Shown piece by piece: positions 40,201 through 49,487 of a DNA stretch of 64,000 bases. Each line of letters begins with the position of its first letter. Within the stretch, counting starts at the first letter, position 1. The translations under genes and the position numbers were made by a program. Below the pieces are notes generated by a model. That model did no database searches. It worked only from the letters and a program-made list of their open reading frames with translations, and was not told where the DNA came from. The DNA comes from JABAAI01 sp965261955 (GTDB lineage Bacteria > Spirochaetota > Leptospiria > Leptospirales > Leptonemataceae), in assembly GCA_965261955.1 (NCBI GenBank), contig CBDHEM010000069.1:682001-746000 (forward strand). The letters are read 5' to 3'.

Positions 40201-40669
40201 TGTGATATGGGTTAGACAGATCTACAAAAAATGCCATCCGTTCACTAAAGCTATCCCAATCTTTGATATACTGTAAGACAGATTTACGACATAATGTATT
40301 GAAATGAGCTACTCCATGTTTTTTTTCGATTTCAGATTTATTTTTTATCCCTAAAGACTTTTCAATTTCTCTCTCCACAGGCAAACCATGGCAATCCCAA
40401 CCTGCTTTGCGGGGGACATGATAACCACGTTGTGTATAAAAACGAATGTAAACATCTTTATAAACACGACTGAGTACATGATGTACTCCAGGTTTTCCAT
40501 TAGCGGTAGGTGGCCCCTCATAAAAGACAAATGCTTGCCCGTTTTCTGTTAGTTTTTCTACTTTTTCAAAAATTTTATTTTTCTTCCAAAAAGCAAGTGT
40601 AGCTTCTTCTCTTTCATTGATTGTAATATCTTTTGAGATTTTGGAAAAAGGGGATATAATTGAAGACAT
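37280..40669 (-). CDS. ileS: Isoleucine-tRNA ligase
   Basis: Class I synthetase charging tRNA-Ile, with an editing domain. 1129 residues, the long (eukaryote-like, type 2) form. HIGH-type motif in FYEGPPTANGKPGVHHVLSR (residues 49-68), editing-domain signatures VWTTTPWTLPSNAALA and GTGIVHIAPAYGADD, FISEAIDQTRGWFYTL, KMSKS motif in GEKMSKSKGN near residue 630, and anticodon-binding SNWYIRRNRRRFW. The C-terminal extension ends in VETEIEIEKEKILIAL. Type 2 IleS is often naturally tolerant of mupirocin (family knowledge). Upstream ~110 bases separate it from the transposase relic. Confidence 0.97.
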   Translation of the reverse strand: MSSIISPFSKISKDITINEREEATLAFWKKNKIFEKVEKLTENGQAFVFYEGPPTANGKPGVHHVLSRVYKDVYIRFYTQRGYHVPRKAGWDCHGLPVEREIEKSLGIKNKSEIEKKHGVAHFNTLCRKSVLQYIKDWDSFSERMAFFVDLSNPYHTMDNDYIEATWSVLKTIWDKKLIYQGYRVVPYDPVLGTTMSDAEVDLGYREVEDSSLTVRFPLENDNPFGENSYILVWTTTPWTLPSNAALALAPKEKYAVLEGQRINGNKSITEKLICAEARLPELLDDGQKEQYNVVRTILGKDLLGLRYKKLFSFLKLTAPASIKNIEKKSENKHEGRNGWYIIEGDFVSMESGTGIVHIAPAYGADDLNLGEKHHLPLLHGVGLDGKFFQNTPYAGLFFKEADPKIIHDLKKRNLVWKSEKYKHKYPFGYRTGAPLLYYAKDAWYIRTTNLKDQLLKNNQEIRWVPEHIKNGRFGNWLENNRDWALSRERYWGTPLPIWTDGDKTFRLIASVKELEELCGRKLDNLDLHRPHIDKIEFHDPQNGKLMKRIPEVIDCWFDSGVMPYAQWSSEKEKEIAMKRYFPADFISEAIDQTRGWFYTLLCISTMVSNKSSYKNVVCLGHVLDEKGEKMSKSKGNVVNPWDIFQNHGADAIRWYFLTGAPPGNSRRLGKPGTPSDPVNIVHTFMNMLINCLGFFTLYANVDNIQIEEDWENQPIAGAHPFQKRTDMDRWILSYLQDVIQETTTCLENYDCLQAGKHIETFLESLSNWYIRRNRRRFWKGILDQDKLNAYDTLYRCLCTISRLLVPFMPFLAEDVFQILVTKKLAKKSSQQEPSQVPQSVLLSSWPNANHKTSYDKTALSEETIVKDVVFLGRAARMQANIKVRQPLSRIFIFTEKPEIQKIIHQKKNIILEELNVKSLEFMKNSDSFISYKIKPNLPRIGKRLGSRVRIVQRYLQNTNVKNILNELEKENKLSILIPKEEKAHHKKIELEKEDLLIESTSKGNVAGVEGKGLFVVLETDLNENLIAEGLARDVVRNIQEARKSSGFNVTDRIGIYFPKLNSKMSKAVKSFQPYIESETLSKIFSPELFEKVSSSKAFAQKGKNFPVETEIEIEKEKILIALWNNLES

Positions 40670-40875
40670 GATTTGTAAAAATTGAGAATATTTTTGTTTA
40701 CTAAAATAAATCTACTGCACACATTTTTCAAAAAAGTATAGGGTCAAGTCATACTTCTCAGTCTTACTGTCTAAAAATTAAACTGTCATACTACATCCTC
40801 CTCGAACGGAGGCTTTATGCGGGGCCTTTATGGTTCGAAAGGTACATATAGTGCATGGACACTTTGCCATCAATA

Positions 40876-40917
40876 GCGATAAACCGTAAGCGATAAACCG
40901 TAAGCGATAAGCCGTAA
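40876..40917. repeat. 14-bp tandem repeat, three units
   Basis: GCGATAAACCGTAA at 40876 and 40890, with a one-base variant at 40904. Lies in the transposase relic. Confidence 0.9.
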
Positions 40918-41210
40918 AGACAGAACAAATACCTAAAGTATAACGCAAGCAATCCTCTGGAGATTTAAAAACAGGTTCATTATCATAAAGTAAATACTTG
41001 GGCAAGTCTTCTGGCAAGGCCTCTCGCATTTGTTGTTTTAGCCAATCCAGATTAGGATACCGAGTAACAGCAAGATGTAGTATTTTGCGACTATGGTGAG
41101 CCATCATAAAGAAACAAAAGAAAGGCGACCTTAGAGAGGAGATACTATAAATAATACAGAAGTCCATGGCATAAAGATGCTTGCAATGGAGTTTAAGAAA
41201 ATTCTTCCAA

Positions 41211-41250
41211 GTAGGACCAAGTGGGATCAAGTGGGATCAAGTGGGATCAA
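41211..41250. repeat. 10-bp tandem repeat, four units
   Basis: GTAGGACCAA followed by three copies of GTGGGATCAA. It lies at the 5' side of the integrase-like ORF. Confidence 0.9.
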
Positions 41251-41540
41251 GTAGAAAATGGTAACTTTAGTTCACGAGGTATATATTTTCTGACAGTGTT
41301 TACATTCACTGCATAGCCCAAGTGATATAACTTAGCTTATATTTTATGCGTAGACCAAAGAGTATTTTCTTTTGCTCAGAAATGAATAATGGAAATTCGT
41401 TCTTGGTCTATCGTTGGCCTTCCTATCTGTTTTTTTATAGATAGCCATTTCCAGAAAGCACGAAAAAAATTTCTATGCCAACGCAATACGGTTTGAGGCT
41501 GAACGATAGCGATTATATTTTACCAATTTCGAAAGAGTTT

Positions 41541-41993
41541 AGAGAACAATATGAGCTAGACTCTCTATAGGCCTTGTACGGATATGATCTTTACAGCGAG
41601 TGAAAATAGTGACCTGTTGTCCCAAGGCAATGTTTTCACAAATGAGATAGAAAAAATTTTACGACAAAAAGAAGAAAGATAAATTGAAAATACGTGAAAG
41701 GGCAAGGTAGGTTTCTATAATACCCAAACTATTTTCATATAATTTTTTGGTAAATCATTCGTAAATCTTTTTTGTGAACAGGTGGGAGAATAAATAATTT
41801 TGTGTAAATTGGCTTTCACACTCGTTGAAATCACTCCCCACTTCCAGTTACTCTTATCCTATTTTTTCAGATTTTCGGTGCCTTCAAATCGAAGGCTTTG
41901 CGTTAGCAAAGCTTTCTACAAAAGCAAACACGCTTTCAAAAAAAAGTCTCACGCTTGCGTTGTAGATAAAAGTAAGCTGTAATTATGATAAAT
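41541..41993. other. Gap between transposase relic and UPF0182 gene
   Basis: No gene recognised; the small frame at 41800-41982 is not convincing. GGCTTTGCGTTAGCAAAGC at 41891-41909 is a hairpin identical in style to the A-module stem, so this is probably a solitary A relic. Confidence 0.45.
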
Positions 41994-44795
41994 TTAATGA
42001 CGGGATTGCCCTAATTGATTGAGGGTTTGCTTGAGTTCATGCATCTTTTCTCCAAATTTTTTCCAATTTCCGCTAGCTGCGGCTGCCTGCGTTTGTTGTA
42101 AAAGAGAACGTGCTCTACGACCTAAAGCTTGAATCGAAAGAGGTGGTTGCCCCTTTCTCATGGTAGAGTTGAAATCTGCACTAAAGTTCGTTTGATTACT
42201 TCGTTTTTGACTGCTCTTAGTGGCCAGCTGGAATAGTGCATCCCCAAGGTCTTCTCCCATGACTAGGTTATTGTGATCTGCTGCAATGACACGACGCAAT
42301 TCTGGGAAGGGTGAGTTCGTACTTTGGAGATAGATAGGCTCTACATAAAGGAGAGTTTTTCCTATGGGTATAACAAGAAGGTTGCCGCGAATAACCCGTG
42401 AGCCTTGCTGATTCCAAAGAGTTAAGTCTTTACTAATTTCTGGGTCTTGATCAATGCGAGCCTCAATTTGAATAGGCCCGTAAATTTGACGTGTACGTGG
42501 GAAATCAAAGATCAGAACTTTACCATAAGGATTATCTTTTTCTTTGACTTCTTTGCGGTAGTCACATCGTGCTGCCATCCAAGCAATCATATTATCTTTG
42601 TTATTTGGAATGAAGGGTAGCATGAGTATGTATTCTTCTTCTTTTTCACCGGGAAGTTTTATCATAGTGTAGTAGGGTTCTACTTGCTGAGGTTGGTCAG
42701 AGTAAACTTCAGTTGCAATTTGCCAGCGATCTTCCAGATTATAAAAGGCACGGGTATCACTCATATGATAGTCCGTATAGATAGAAGCTTGTATAAAAAA
42801 AAGGTTTTCTGCATAACGCATATGTTTGAGTAGAAAATCTGGCATCTCAGAAAAAGGTTGTATGAGTTGCGGAAAAAAATTAGCCCAAGCCTTGGCAATT
42901 GGATCTTTTTCGTCCACAATGTAGAATTGTGTTGTCCCGTCATAAGCATCTATAACTACTTTGATAGAGTTACGTATATAATTGATGCCTTCCATGCCTC
43001 GGAGGTAAGTTTGTCTACCGCTGGCATGAGCAGGCTTCAAAAAGTCACCACTAAAACGGGCACTGTAAGGAAATCGATTTGAGCTTGTATACGCATCCAT
43101 GATCCAATAGAGGCGTCCATCTTCTCCAAGAACGATATAAGGATCCGGATCATACTTGAGAAATGGTGCCAACCTTCGCACGCTTTCGTGTATATTGCGA
43201 CGGAATAAAAGACGAGATTTAGAGCTTATATAATCTGAAGCAAGAAATTTCCAAGTATCAAATTGCCAAGCTAAGAGTAGGCGACGTAGCCCCTTTCCCA
43301 ATGGGATGCCTCCCTTTCCTTGATACACAGTTTCTGCAAAATTTTGTTCTAGTGGGTAATCGATTTCTTTGAGAGATGTATTCACAAGGACATAGTCATT
43401 GGTCAGCTCACCATAGTAAATTTCGGGACGCTTAACCGAAGTGATCCCGGGTTGTGTAACTAGGGGAGGGAAGTCTCGTATCCACAAATCTGGCAAACCC
43501 TCTCGGGTGACGGTATTGGAAGGAGCCATGGCAATCCCATAGCCATGTGTGTATTGAAGATGACGGGATTCCCATCTTCGCGCACGCGTGGGTAAACTGT
43601 TCTTATTGAGCTCTCGTGCTGCGATCATAACTTGTCGAGTTCGACCGCCCACTTCATAACGATCAATATCCACATCCAAGAATTCATAGTATTGGCGAAT
43701 TTCTTGCAATTGCCGTAGGGTTGCTCGCACAGGTCTATAATCCCATAAGCGGATATTATCAATAATTTCGCGATTATTTGCAATTGTCTTTAGACTCAGA
43801 CTTTCTTCTGCCGCAAACTTTTTACGTTTGATATCCCCTAAGCCATAGGCCTCTAGAGTATAGGCAATGCTATGTTCGATATATTCTTTCTCGGCTTCCA
43901 ATTCATTAGGATTGACTTTTACAACACGTATCAACTCCGGATAGATTTGTAAGATAAAAAAATAAGAGATAACCCAAATACCTAAAAGAGTTAGTGGAGC
44001 CTTCCACCGTCTTATGAAGCCACTAATGGCAATTACGAAGGCAAAAAGAATTCCTATATACGAAAAAATAAGATAAGCACCACTACGAGCATTCACGTCT
44101 ACATAAGAAGCTCCGGCTACTTTGGGAGAGCTTCCCTCGTAAAGGAGGTCGTAGCGATTGAGATAAGAAGAGACACTAAAAGACAAAACAAAAAGTCCCA
44201 GAAGAAAAGCTAGATGAGGTAGCCCTATGGATAAGAGCCTTTGTACATGGTGGGGGCGGGTTTGAAGATTCAATCCATAGAGTGGCAAAAAGTAAGTAGC
44301 GAGAGTCACCAGAAGGGAAGTAAAGAGAGAGAATTTTACCCAAACTAAAAGGCCTTGATAGTACTCTAAATGAAACATGTAGAAAGAAGCATCTTTTTCA
44401 AAAATAGGATCCTGAATCCCATATTCTGGGGAATATGAGGCTAGTATGTATGCATCCCAAAGCTGATAGAATATAGAACCGTTAATCGTAAACAAAACGA
44501 AGACAATGCCTGCCCATAAAAGGTAATCACCAACTTTACCTTGTGGAGGAGACTCAAAATTACGTAGGCGCAATTTAGCTATGGCGTAATTGATACTATA
44601 TGGGAATAGGGCCAAACATACCCCACCCAAGTAGAAACCAAAACGAATGTTAATTAAGTCCCACCACAGGGCCTCTTGCGAGTGGCTCTGATACCAAAGG
44701 TAGTCTACAAAATAATGACTACCAAAGCGGAATAGAACAAATAGAAGAAAAGTGGCGATTCCCAAGCCATAAAGAAATATTTTGCGATTTATCAT
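41994..44795 (-). CDS. UPF0182 family integral membrane protein
   Basis: 933 residues, the standard length of the UPF0182 family. About seven membrane helices occupy the first ~290 residues (the first is KIFLYGLGIATFLLFVLFRF); the rest is a large extracytoplasmic domain with family motifs such as FVDYLWYQSHS, SIAYTLEAYGL, NIRLWDYRPVRATLRQLQEI, FLKYDPDPYIVLGEDGRLYWIMDAYT, GINYIRNSIKVVIDAYDG and MPDFLLKHMRYAENLFFIQA. The C-terminus ends in a basic helical tail. Function unknown; present in actinobacteria, cyanobacteria and some spirochaetes. No co-directional neighbours, so probably monocistronic. Confidence 0.93.
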   Translation of the reverse strand: MINRKIFLYGLGIATFLLFVLFRFGSHYFVDYLWYQSHSQEALWWDLINIRFGFYLGGVCLALFPYSINYAIAKLRLRNFESPPQGKVGDYLLWAGIVFVLFTINGSIFYQLWDAYILASYSPEYGIQDPIFEKDASFYMFHLEYYQGLLVWVKFSLFTSLLVTLATYFLPLYGLNLQTRPHHVQRLLSIGLPHLAFLLGLFVLSFSVSSYLNRYDLLYEGSSPKVAGASYVDVNARSGAYLIFSYIGILFAFVIAISGFIRRWKAPLTLLGIWVISYFFILQIYPELIRVVKVNPNELEAEKEYIEHSIAYTLEAYGLGDIKRKKFAAEESLSLKTIANNREIIDNIRLWDYRPVRATLRQLQEIRQYYEFLDVDIDRYEVGGRTRQVMIAARELNKNSLPTRARRWESRHLQYTHGYGIAMAPSNTVTREGLPDLWIRDFPPLVTQPGITSVKRPEIYYGELTNDYVLVNTSLKEIDYPLEQNFAETVYQGKGGIPLGKGLRRLLLAWQFDTWKFLASDYISSKSRLLFRRNIHESVRRLAPFLKYDPDPYIVLGEDGRLYWIMDAYTSSNRFPYSARFSGDFLKPAHASGRQTYLRGMEGINYIRNSIKVVIDAYDGTTQFYIVDEKDPIAKAWANFFPQLIQPFSEMPDFLLKHMRYAENLFFIQASIYTDYHMSDTRAFYNLEDRWQIATEVYSDQPQQVEPYYTMIKLPGEKEEEYILMLPFIPNNKDNMIAWMAARCDYRKEVKEKDNPYGKVLIFDFPRTRQIYGPIQIEARIDQDPEISKDLTLWNQQGSRVIRGNLLVIPIGKTLLYVEPIYLQSTNSPFPELRRVIAADHNNLVMGEDLGDALFQLATKSSQKRSNQTNFSADFNSTMRKGQPPLSIQALGRRARSLLQQTQAAAASGNWKKFGEKMHELKQTLNQLGQSRH

Positions 44796-45059
44796 AAAAT
44801 GTGTAAAGAGATTAAAAACTCGTGCATAGTCAATGGATTGTACTTAGGATATGTCAAGATATCTTTTGGGACTTCTACAGGGCGTGCCTCCTACTTGCAG
44901 GAAAAATTATGTTGTACTGTAGGCAAGAAGTTTTAGGTGAAGCTCCATTAAATTATTGGAGGATTACAATATGTATTTTACTGCACAATAAATCAGTCGT
45001 ATAAACAAAGCCCAGTCCTCACCAAAATCGCCACTTTCATCGCAAAAATAAGCAAAGCT
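44796..45059. other. Spacer with IS-like scraps before the A array
   Basis: TGCCTCCTACTTGCAGG and AAAAATTATG at about 44886 recur almost identically near 17692, indicating a shared mobile fragment. No gene recognised. Confidence 0.35.
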
Positions 45060-45905
45060 GGGAGGTTAGTTTGGTAGGCTTTGCTTGGAAGGGTTACTTG
45101 GTAAGCTTTGCTGGAGCAAAGCTCTCGACTTTAAGAGCGCGAAAAAGGCAAGGCTCCACATGGGAAATAAACGAAGTTGGGGAGGTTCTCTTGGTAGGCT
45201 TGCGATTGGAAGGGTTACTTGGTAAGCTTTGCTGGAGCAAAGCTCTCGACTTTAAGGGCGCGAAAAAAGGGAAGGCTTCACATGGGAAACAAGCGAAGTT
45301 GGGGAGGTTCTCTTGGTAGGCTTGCGATTGGAAGGGTTACTTGGTAAGCTTTGCTGGAGCAAAGCTCTCGACTTTAAGGGCGCGAAAAAAGGCAAGGCTC
45401 CACATGGGAAATAAACGAAGTTGGGGAGGTTCTCTTGGTAGGCTTGCGATTGGAAGGGTTACTTGGTAAGCTTTGCTGGAGCAAAGCTCTCGACTTTAAG
45501 GGCGCGAAAAAAGGGAAGGCTCCACATGGGAAACAAGCAAAGTTGGGGAGGTTCTCTTGGTAGGCTTGCGATTGGAAGGGTTACTTGGTAAGCTTTGCTG
45601 GAGCAAAGCTCTCGACTTTAAGGGCGCGAAAAAAGGCAAGGCTCCACATGGGAAATAAACGAAGTTGGGGAGGTTCTCTTGGTAGGCTTGCGATTGGAAG
45701 GGTTACTTGGTAAGCTTTGCTGGAGCAAAGCTCTCGACTTTAAGAGCGCGAAAAAGGCAAGGCTCCACATGGGAAATAAACGAAGTTGGGGAGGTTCTCT
45801 TGGTAGGCTTGCCATTGGAAGGGTTACTTGGTAAGCTTTGCTGGAGCAAAGCTTACGATTTTAAGAGCGCGAAAACGGCAAGGCTCCTCGTGGGAAACAA
45901 GCGAA
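45060..45905 (+). repeat. A-module tandem array (seven units of ~122 bp)
   Basis: Unit starts at about 45060, 45181, 45303, 45425, 45547, 45669 and 45790. Each holds GCTTTGCTGGAGCAAAGCT (stem GCTTTGCT/AGCAAAGC), then CGACTTTAAGGGCGCGAAAA and GGCAAGGCTCCACATGGGAA. Units are nearly identical, so the array is recent or homogenised. Short open frames inside are by-products. Confidence 0.92.
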
Positions 45906-46560
45906 GCCTGTTTTCTACCCAAGCGTAGTAAAACAAAGCCCGGTCCTCACTAAAATCGCCGCTTTTATCACAAAAACAAGCGAAGCTTGTTTTATCTACC
46001 GAAGCCCGTTTCTACCCACAACTCTGGCTTGTTTTATCCACCTGAAGCCTGTCTTATACACAAAGCCCGTTTTTACCTACCAAACCCCGTCCTCATCAGA
46101 ATCGCCGCTTCCATCGCAAAAATAAGCGAAGCTTGTTTTATCTACACAAAGCTTTCCTATATCCAAAGCCCGGTCCTCACCAAAAACGCCCCGACACAAA
46201 AGGGCTTCTCCCACACCCTTCCAGAATCGCCACTTCCATCACAAAAACAAGCGAAGCTTGTTTTATCTGCCAAAGCCTGTTTTTATCCAAATCCCGGCCC
46301 TCATCAAAAACACCCCTACACAAAGGGCCTTTTCCCGCACCCTCCCAGAATCGCCGCTTTTATCGCAAAAACAAGCGAATCTTGTTTTATCTACCAAAGC
46401 TTATTTCTACCCACAAAGCTCATTTTTATCCACGACTCTGCCTTATTTTTATCCACAGCCTGTCTTACCCACGAAGCCTGTTTTATCTACACAAAGCCCA
46501 CTTTATCCACTCTCGCTTGTTCTTATCCACCAAAGCTTATTTTCATCCTCAATGGATCCC
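45906..46560 (+). repeat. B-module region, irregular
   Basis: Irregular copies of the B module with the ACAAGC-GAA-GCTTGT hairpin, TTATACACA at 46054 and TTATCCACA at 46449 plus several one-base variants (TTATCCACC, TTATCCACG, TTATCCACT). It runs directly into the broken adhesin fragment. Confidence 0.8.
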
Positions 46561-46579
46561 AGCCTATTTTCCCTCTCCG

Positions 46580-47005
46580 CTACCTCTGCCCCGGCAACAG
46601 ATCCCTACAATCCGGTATGCCTGTATCGCCACCATTGCTGTTGATGTTATTGGTAGCGATGGTTTCACAGCCACCTCCCCTATAGAGCACGGCGGGCAAC
46701 TGAGTCGTTGTACCAAAGTTCCAGTTTCCCACGGTTCCCATGGCTCCGCTAGTGCTAATTGTCCAGCCCGTCGAAGTGGAGGTGAGGGCCATGATTTGGA
46801 CGGCTGTTTGAGACACACAAACGGAAGATGAACACGATCTAGAACCAATGCCAATGCCATTAGTGCCAGGGGCATCCACAAAGTAGTTCTTTCCGGTTAC
46901 AGAACCACCAAACTCCCGATGAGTCTGCCGACTTGCTGACCCGTCACAGCTCCCATGGCATAGGTTTGCTGATACCAACTTTTGGGCGTCCACTCTTTCA
47001 ATCAT
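46580..47005 (-). pseudogene. C-terminal fragment of the FN3/GLUG lipoprotein, copy 1
   Basis: The ORF ends like the giant lipoprotein: GGSVTGKNYFVDAPGTNGIG, SSSVCVSQTAVQIMAL, GNWNFGTTTQLPAVLYRGG, CETIATNNINSNGGDTGIPD and a final PGQR. Just upstream the GLUG repeat (TYAMGAVTGQQVGRLIGS) is in a different frame, so the ORF's first ~30 residues are out of frame. No signal peptide or ribosome binding site for a surface protein is visible. Either a dead duplicate or a sequence reservoir for recombination. Confidence 0.8.
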
Positions 47006-47180
47006 AATTAATTTCTTGTTTTCTGTTTTAAACGATACAAATCATTTACACTCCCTCTAATCATATAATGATGGGCTATGTTTTATAATCATGGAAATAC
47101 TCTCCAATTCGTTTTACAAAAGAGATTAGCATAATCAGGCCATACTGTAAAAGGTGGCTCAATTTGACGCTCACTCTTAC

Positions 47181-47846
47181 TCAATATAGTTTTGCCTTAA
47201 AACCAGGAGCATTGGCAATTTGTGCACCGCCTTTGCCTTTTTGAGTCAGTACAAAAAGCCCTAGAGAACTAGCTTTTTTTTCTACTTCCTGTTTCATAAC
47301 CAAGCCAGCAATACAAGCTATAATCTTATGGTTCTTGTACTGTGGGAAATCAATTCTGAAGGCTGGAATTTGTTTGTTGATGAGATTTTCAAGATTTCTA
47401 TTGCTTACTTTACTTTTCACTTCGACTATAGCTACGTATGTTCCATTTATACCTATCGAGTCATATTCACGCCCACTAATGGCTTTGACACGTTGGCTTA
47501 TACTAGTTAGCTTGATTCCCCTCTCTTGCATCAGGGGTTCTAGATTACGATGAAATAAATCTTCGGCTATTTCGCCCTGAGTATTGCCTATTCCTCCCAA
47601 CTCTTTAGCCATTTCAGCCAAGGCAGCTTCTGTTTTTTGCTGAGCAACTTCTGTTTTGCGGTGCTCCTTAGCTAATTCAGCCAAGGCGGCTTCTGTTTTT
47701 TGCTGAGCAACTTCTGTTTTGCGGTGCTCCTTAGCTAATTCAGCCAAGGCGGCTTCTGTTTTTTGCTGGGCAACTTCTGTTTTACGTTGATCCTTGGCTA
47801 ATTCGGCTAGGATGGCTTTAATCTCCTTAATTTCAGTGTCGACCAT
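47181..47846 (-). CDS. Coiled-coil protein with PD-(D/E)XK-like domain, copy 1
   Basis: 221 residues. Residues 10-82 are three to four near-perfect 21-residue repeats (AKEHRKTEVAQQKTEAALAEL), a long heptad coiled coil. The C-terminal ~135 residues look like a PD-(D/E)XK nuclease-type fold: GEIAEDLFHRNL, D129 in GREYDSIG and E142-V-K144 in VAIVEVKSK, then KIIACIAGLVM and LGLFVLTQKGKGG, as in DUF3782-like proteins. Function unknown; DNA cleavage or binding is only a possibility. A strong promoter, palindrome and AGGAGGT lie upstream. A second copy with two more repeats lies at 49488-50279. Confidence 0.78.
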   Translation of the reverse strand: MVDTEIKEIKAILAELAKDQRKTEVAQQKTEAALAELAKEHRKTEVAQQKTEAALAELAKEHRKTEVAQQKTEAALAEMAKELGGIGNTQGEIAEDLFHRNLEPLMQERGIKLTSISQRVKAISGREYDSIGINGTYVAIVEVKSKVSNRNLENLINKQIPAFRIDFPQYKNHKIIACIAGLVMKQEVEKKASSLGLFVLTQKGKGGAQIANAPGFKAKLY

Positions 47847-47869
47847 TTAGAAATACCTCCTACACATTC

Positions 47870-47899
47870 AATATATATACTTTGTTTGACATTGTCAAA
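47870..47899 (-). promoter_or_regulatory. Promoter with palindromic operator, coiled-coil gene copy 1
   Basis: Minus strand: TTGACA (-35, 47893-47898), 17-base spacer, TATATT (-10, 47870-47875). The palindrome TTTGACAATGTCAAA (47885-47899) overlaps the -35 box and is a candidate repressor site. ACCTCCT (47855-47861), read as AGGAGGT, is the ribosome binding site. Confidence 0.65.
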
Positions 47900-48089
47900 T
47901 ATTTAAATGAGGAAGGGAAATACAAGCTCTCTTAGCCTATCTTCAGAACATTTCGTAAGCACTAAATTCAGCCGCCTTATGGTTGTACGTGTGCACAGAT
48001 CGTAGTGTATATACATACAACGATCTCATGCTCCATATTGGCAGGTAAATACCATAAACACAAACCCCATCTGAAAAACGCCGTGCTTA

Positions 48090-48280
48090 CCATCGCAAAA
48101 ATAAGCAAAGCTGGGAGGTTAGTTTGATAGGCTTTGCTTGGAAAGCTTTCCTATGCAAAGGGAGATTACCAAAGAGAAGCTTTGCGTTGGGAGGCTTACC
48201 AAGTAAGCTTTGCTGGAGCAAAGCTTACGATTTTAAGGGCGCGAAAAAGGCAAGGTTCCACATGGGAAACAAGTAAAGTT
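48090..48280 (+). repeat. A-module repeat
   Basis: GCTTTGCTGGAGCAAAGCT followed by ACGATTTTAAGGGCGCGAAA. It sits between the two duplicated segments and precedes a B region. Confidence 0.75.
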
Positions 48281-48289
48281 TTTTTTTAT

Positions 48290-48870
48290 CCTCAAGAAAC
48301 TAGAAGGCTTCTCCTCTCCAAAGCCTGTTTTTATCCAAAGCCCGGTCCTCACCAAAAACGCCCCTACACAAAAGGGCTTCTCCCACACCCTTCCAGAATC
48401 GCCGCTTCCATCGCAAAAACAAGCAAAGCCTGTTTTATCCACAACTCTGCCTTATTTTTATCCAAAGCCCGGTCCTCACCAAAAACGCCCCTACACAAAA
48501 GGGCTTCTCCCACACCCTTCCAGAATCGCCACTTCCATCACAAAAACAAGCGAAGCTTGTTTTATCTGCCAAAGCCTGTTTTTACCCAAATCCCATGATT
48601 GTAAGCCTCACCAAAAATACCCCTACACAAAGGGCCTTTTCCTGCACCCTCCCAGAATCGCCGCTTCCATCGCAAAAATAAGCGAAGCTTGTTTTATCTA
48701 CCAAAGCTTATTTCTACCCACAAAGCTCATTTTTATCCACGACTCTGCCTTATTTTTATCCACAGCCTGTCTTACCCACGAAGCCTGTTTTATCTACACA
48801 AAGCACACTTTATCCACTCTCGCTTGTTCTTATCCACCAAAGCTTATTTTCATCCTCAATGGATCCCAGC
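48290..48870 (+). repeat. B-module region
   Basis: Irregular B modules with TTATCCACA at 48435 and 48756 and several variants. The right part belongs to the second copy of the duplicated segment. Confidence 0.78.
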
Positions 48871-48886
48871 CTATTTTCCCTCTCCG

Positions 48887-49312
48887 CTACCTCTGCCCCG
48901 GCAACAGATCCCTACAATCCGGTATGCCTGTATCGCCACCATTGCTGTTGATGTTATTGGTAGCGATGGTTTCACAGGCACCTCCCCTATAGAGCACGGC
49001 GGGCAACTGAGTCGTTGTACCAAAGTTCCAGTTTCCCACGGTTCCCATGGCTCCGCTAGTGCTAATTGTCCAGCCCGTCGAAGTGGAGGTGAGGGCCATG
49101 ATTTGGACGGCTGTTTGAGACACACAAACGGAAGATGAACACGATCTAGAACCAATGCCAATGCCATTAGTGCCAGGGGCATCCACAAAGTAGTTCTTTC
49201 CGGTTACAGAACCACCAAACTCCCGATGAGTCTGCCGACTTGCTGACCCGTCACAGCTCCCATGGCATAGGTTTGCTGATACCAACTTTTGGGCGTCCAC
49301 TCTTTCAATCAT
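48887..49312 (-). pseudogene. C-terminal fragment of the FN3/GLUG lipoprotein, copy 2
   Basis: Near-identical to the fragment at 46580-47005 (one visible residue change near the end: RGGACET instead of RGGGCET), with the same out-of-frame N-terminal part. It lacks everything needed for export. Confidence 0.8.
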
Positions 49313-49487
49313 AATTAATTTCTTGTTTTCTGTTTTAAACGATACAAATCATTTACACTCCCTCTAATCATATAATGATGGGCCATGTTTTATAATCATG
49401 GAAATACTCTCCAATTCGTTTTACAAAAGAGATTAGCATAATCAGGCCATACTGTAAAAGGTGGCTCAATTTGACGCTCACTCTTAC

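Larger units (their letters stand above)
40778..41540 (-). pseudogene. Integrase-type (IS481-like) transposase relic
   Basis: Minus-strand translation gives an rve-fold DDE integrase: TWKNFLKLHCKHLYAMDFC (first Asp), FFMMAHHSRKILHLAVTRYP, LDWLKQQMREALPEDLPKYLLYDNEPVF (second Asp), then loss of the family pattern. Upstream to about 41540, broken by stops, run scraps of the DNA-binding part (LGYAVNVNTVRKYI). The catalytic Glu region and normal C-terminus are replaced by material with 14-bp tandem repeats (GCGATAAACCGTAA three times, 40876-40917). Confidence 0.7.
46385..48114. repeat. Duplicated segment, copy 1
   Basis: Nearly identical to 48692-50547, offset 2307 bases in the left part and 2433 in the right part; the difference is a 126-base expansion inside the coiled-coil protein gene. 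It includes B repeats, the adhesin fragment, the coiled-coil gene and its promoter. Confidence 0.9.

Noticed and set aside
41800..41982. 60-codon ORF before the UPF0182 gene
   Set aside because: No family match, and its middle is an A-module hairpin relic.
45987..46881. Plus- and minus-strand frames of 105-232 codons around 46-46.9 kb and 48.1-49.2 kb
   Set aside because: They join B repeats to the reverse strand or alternate frame of the adhesin fragment; not coding.
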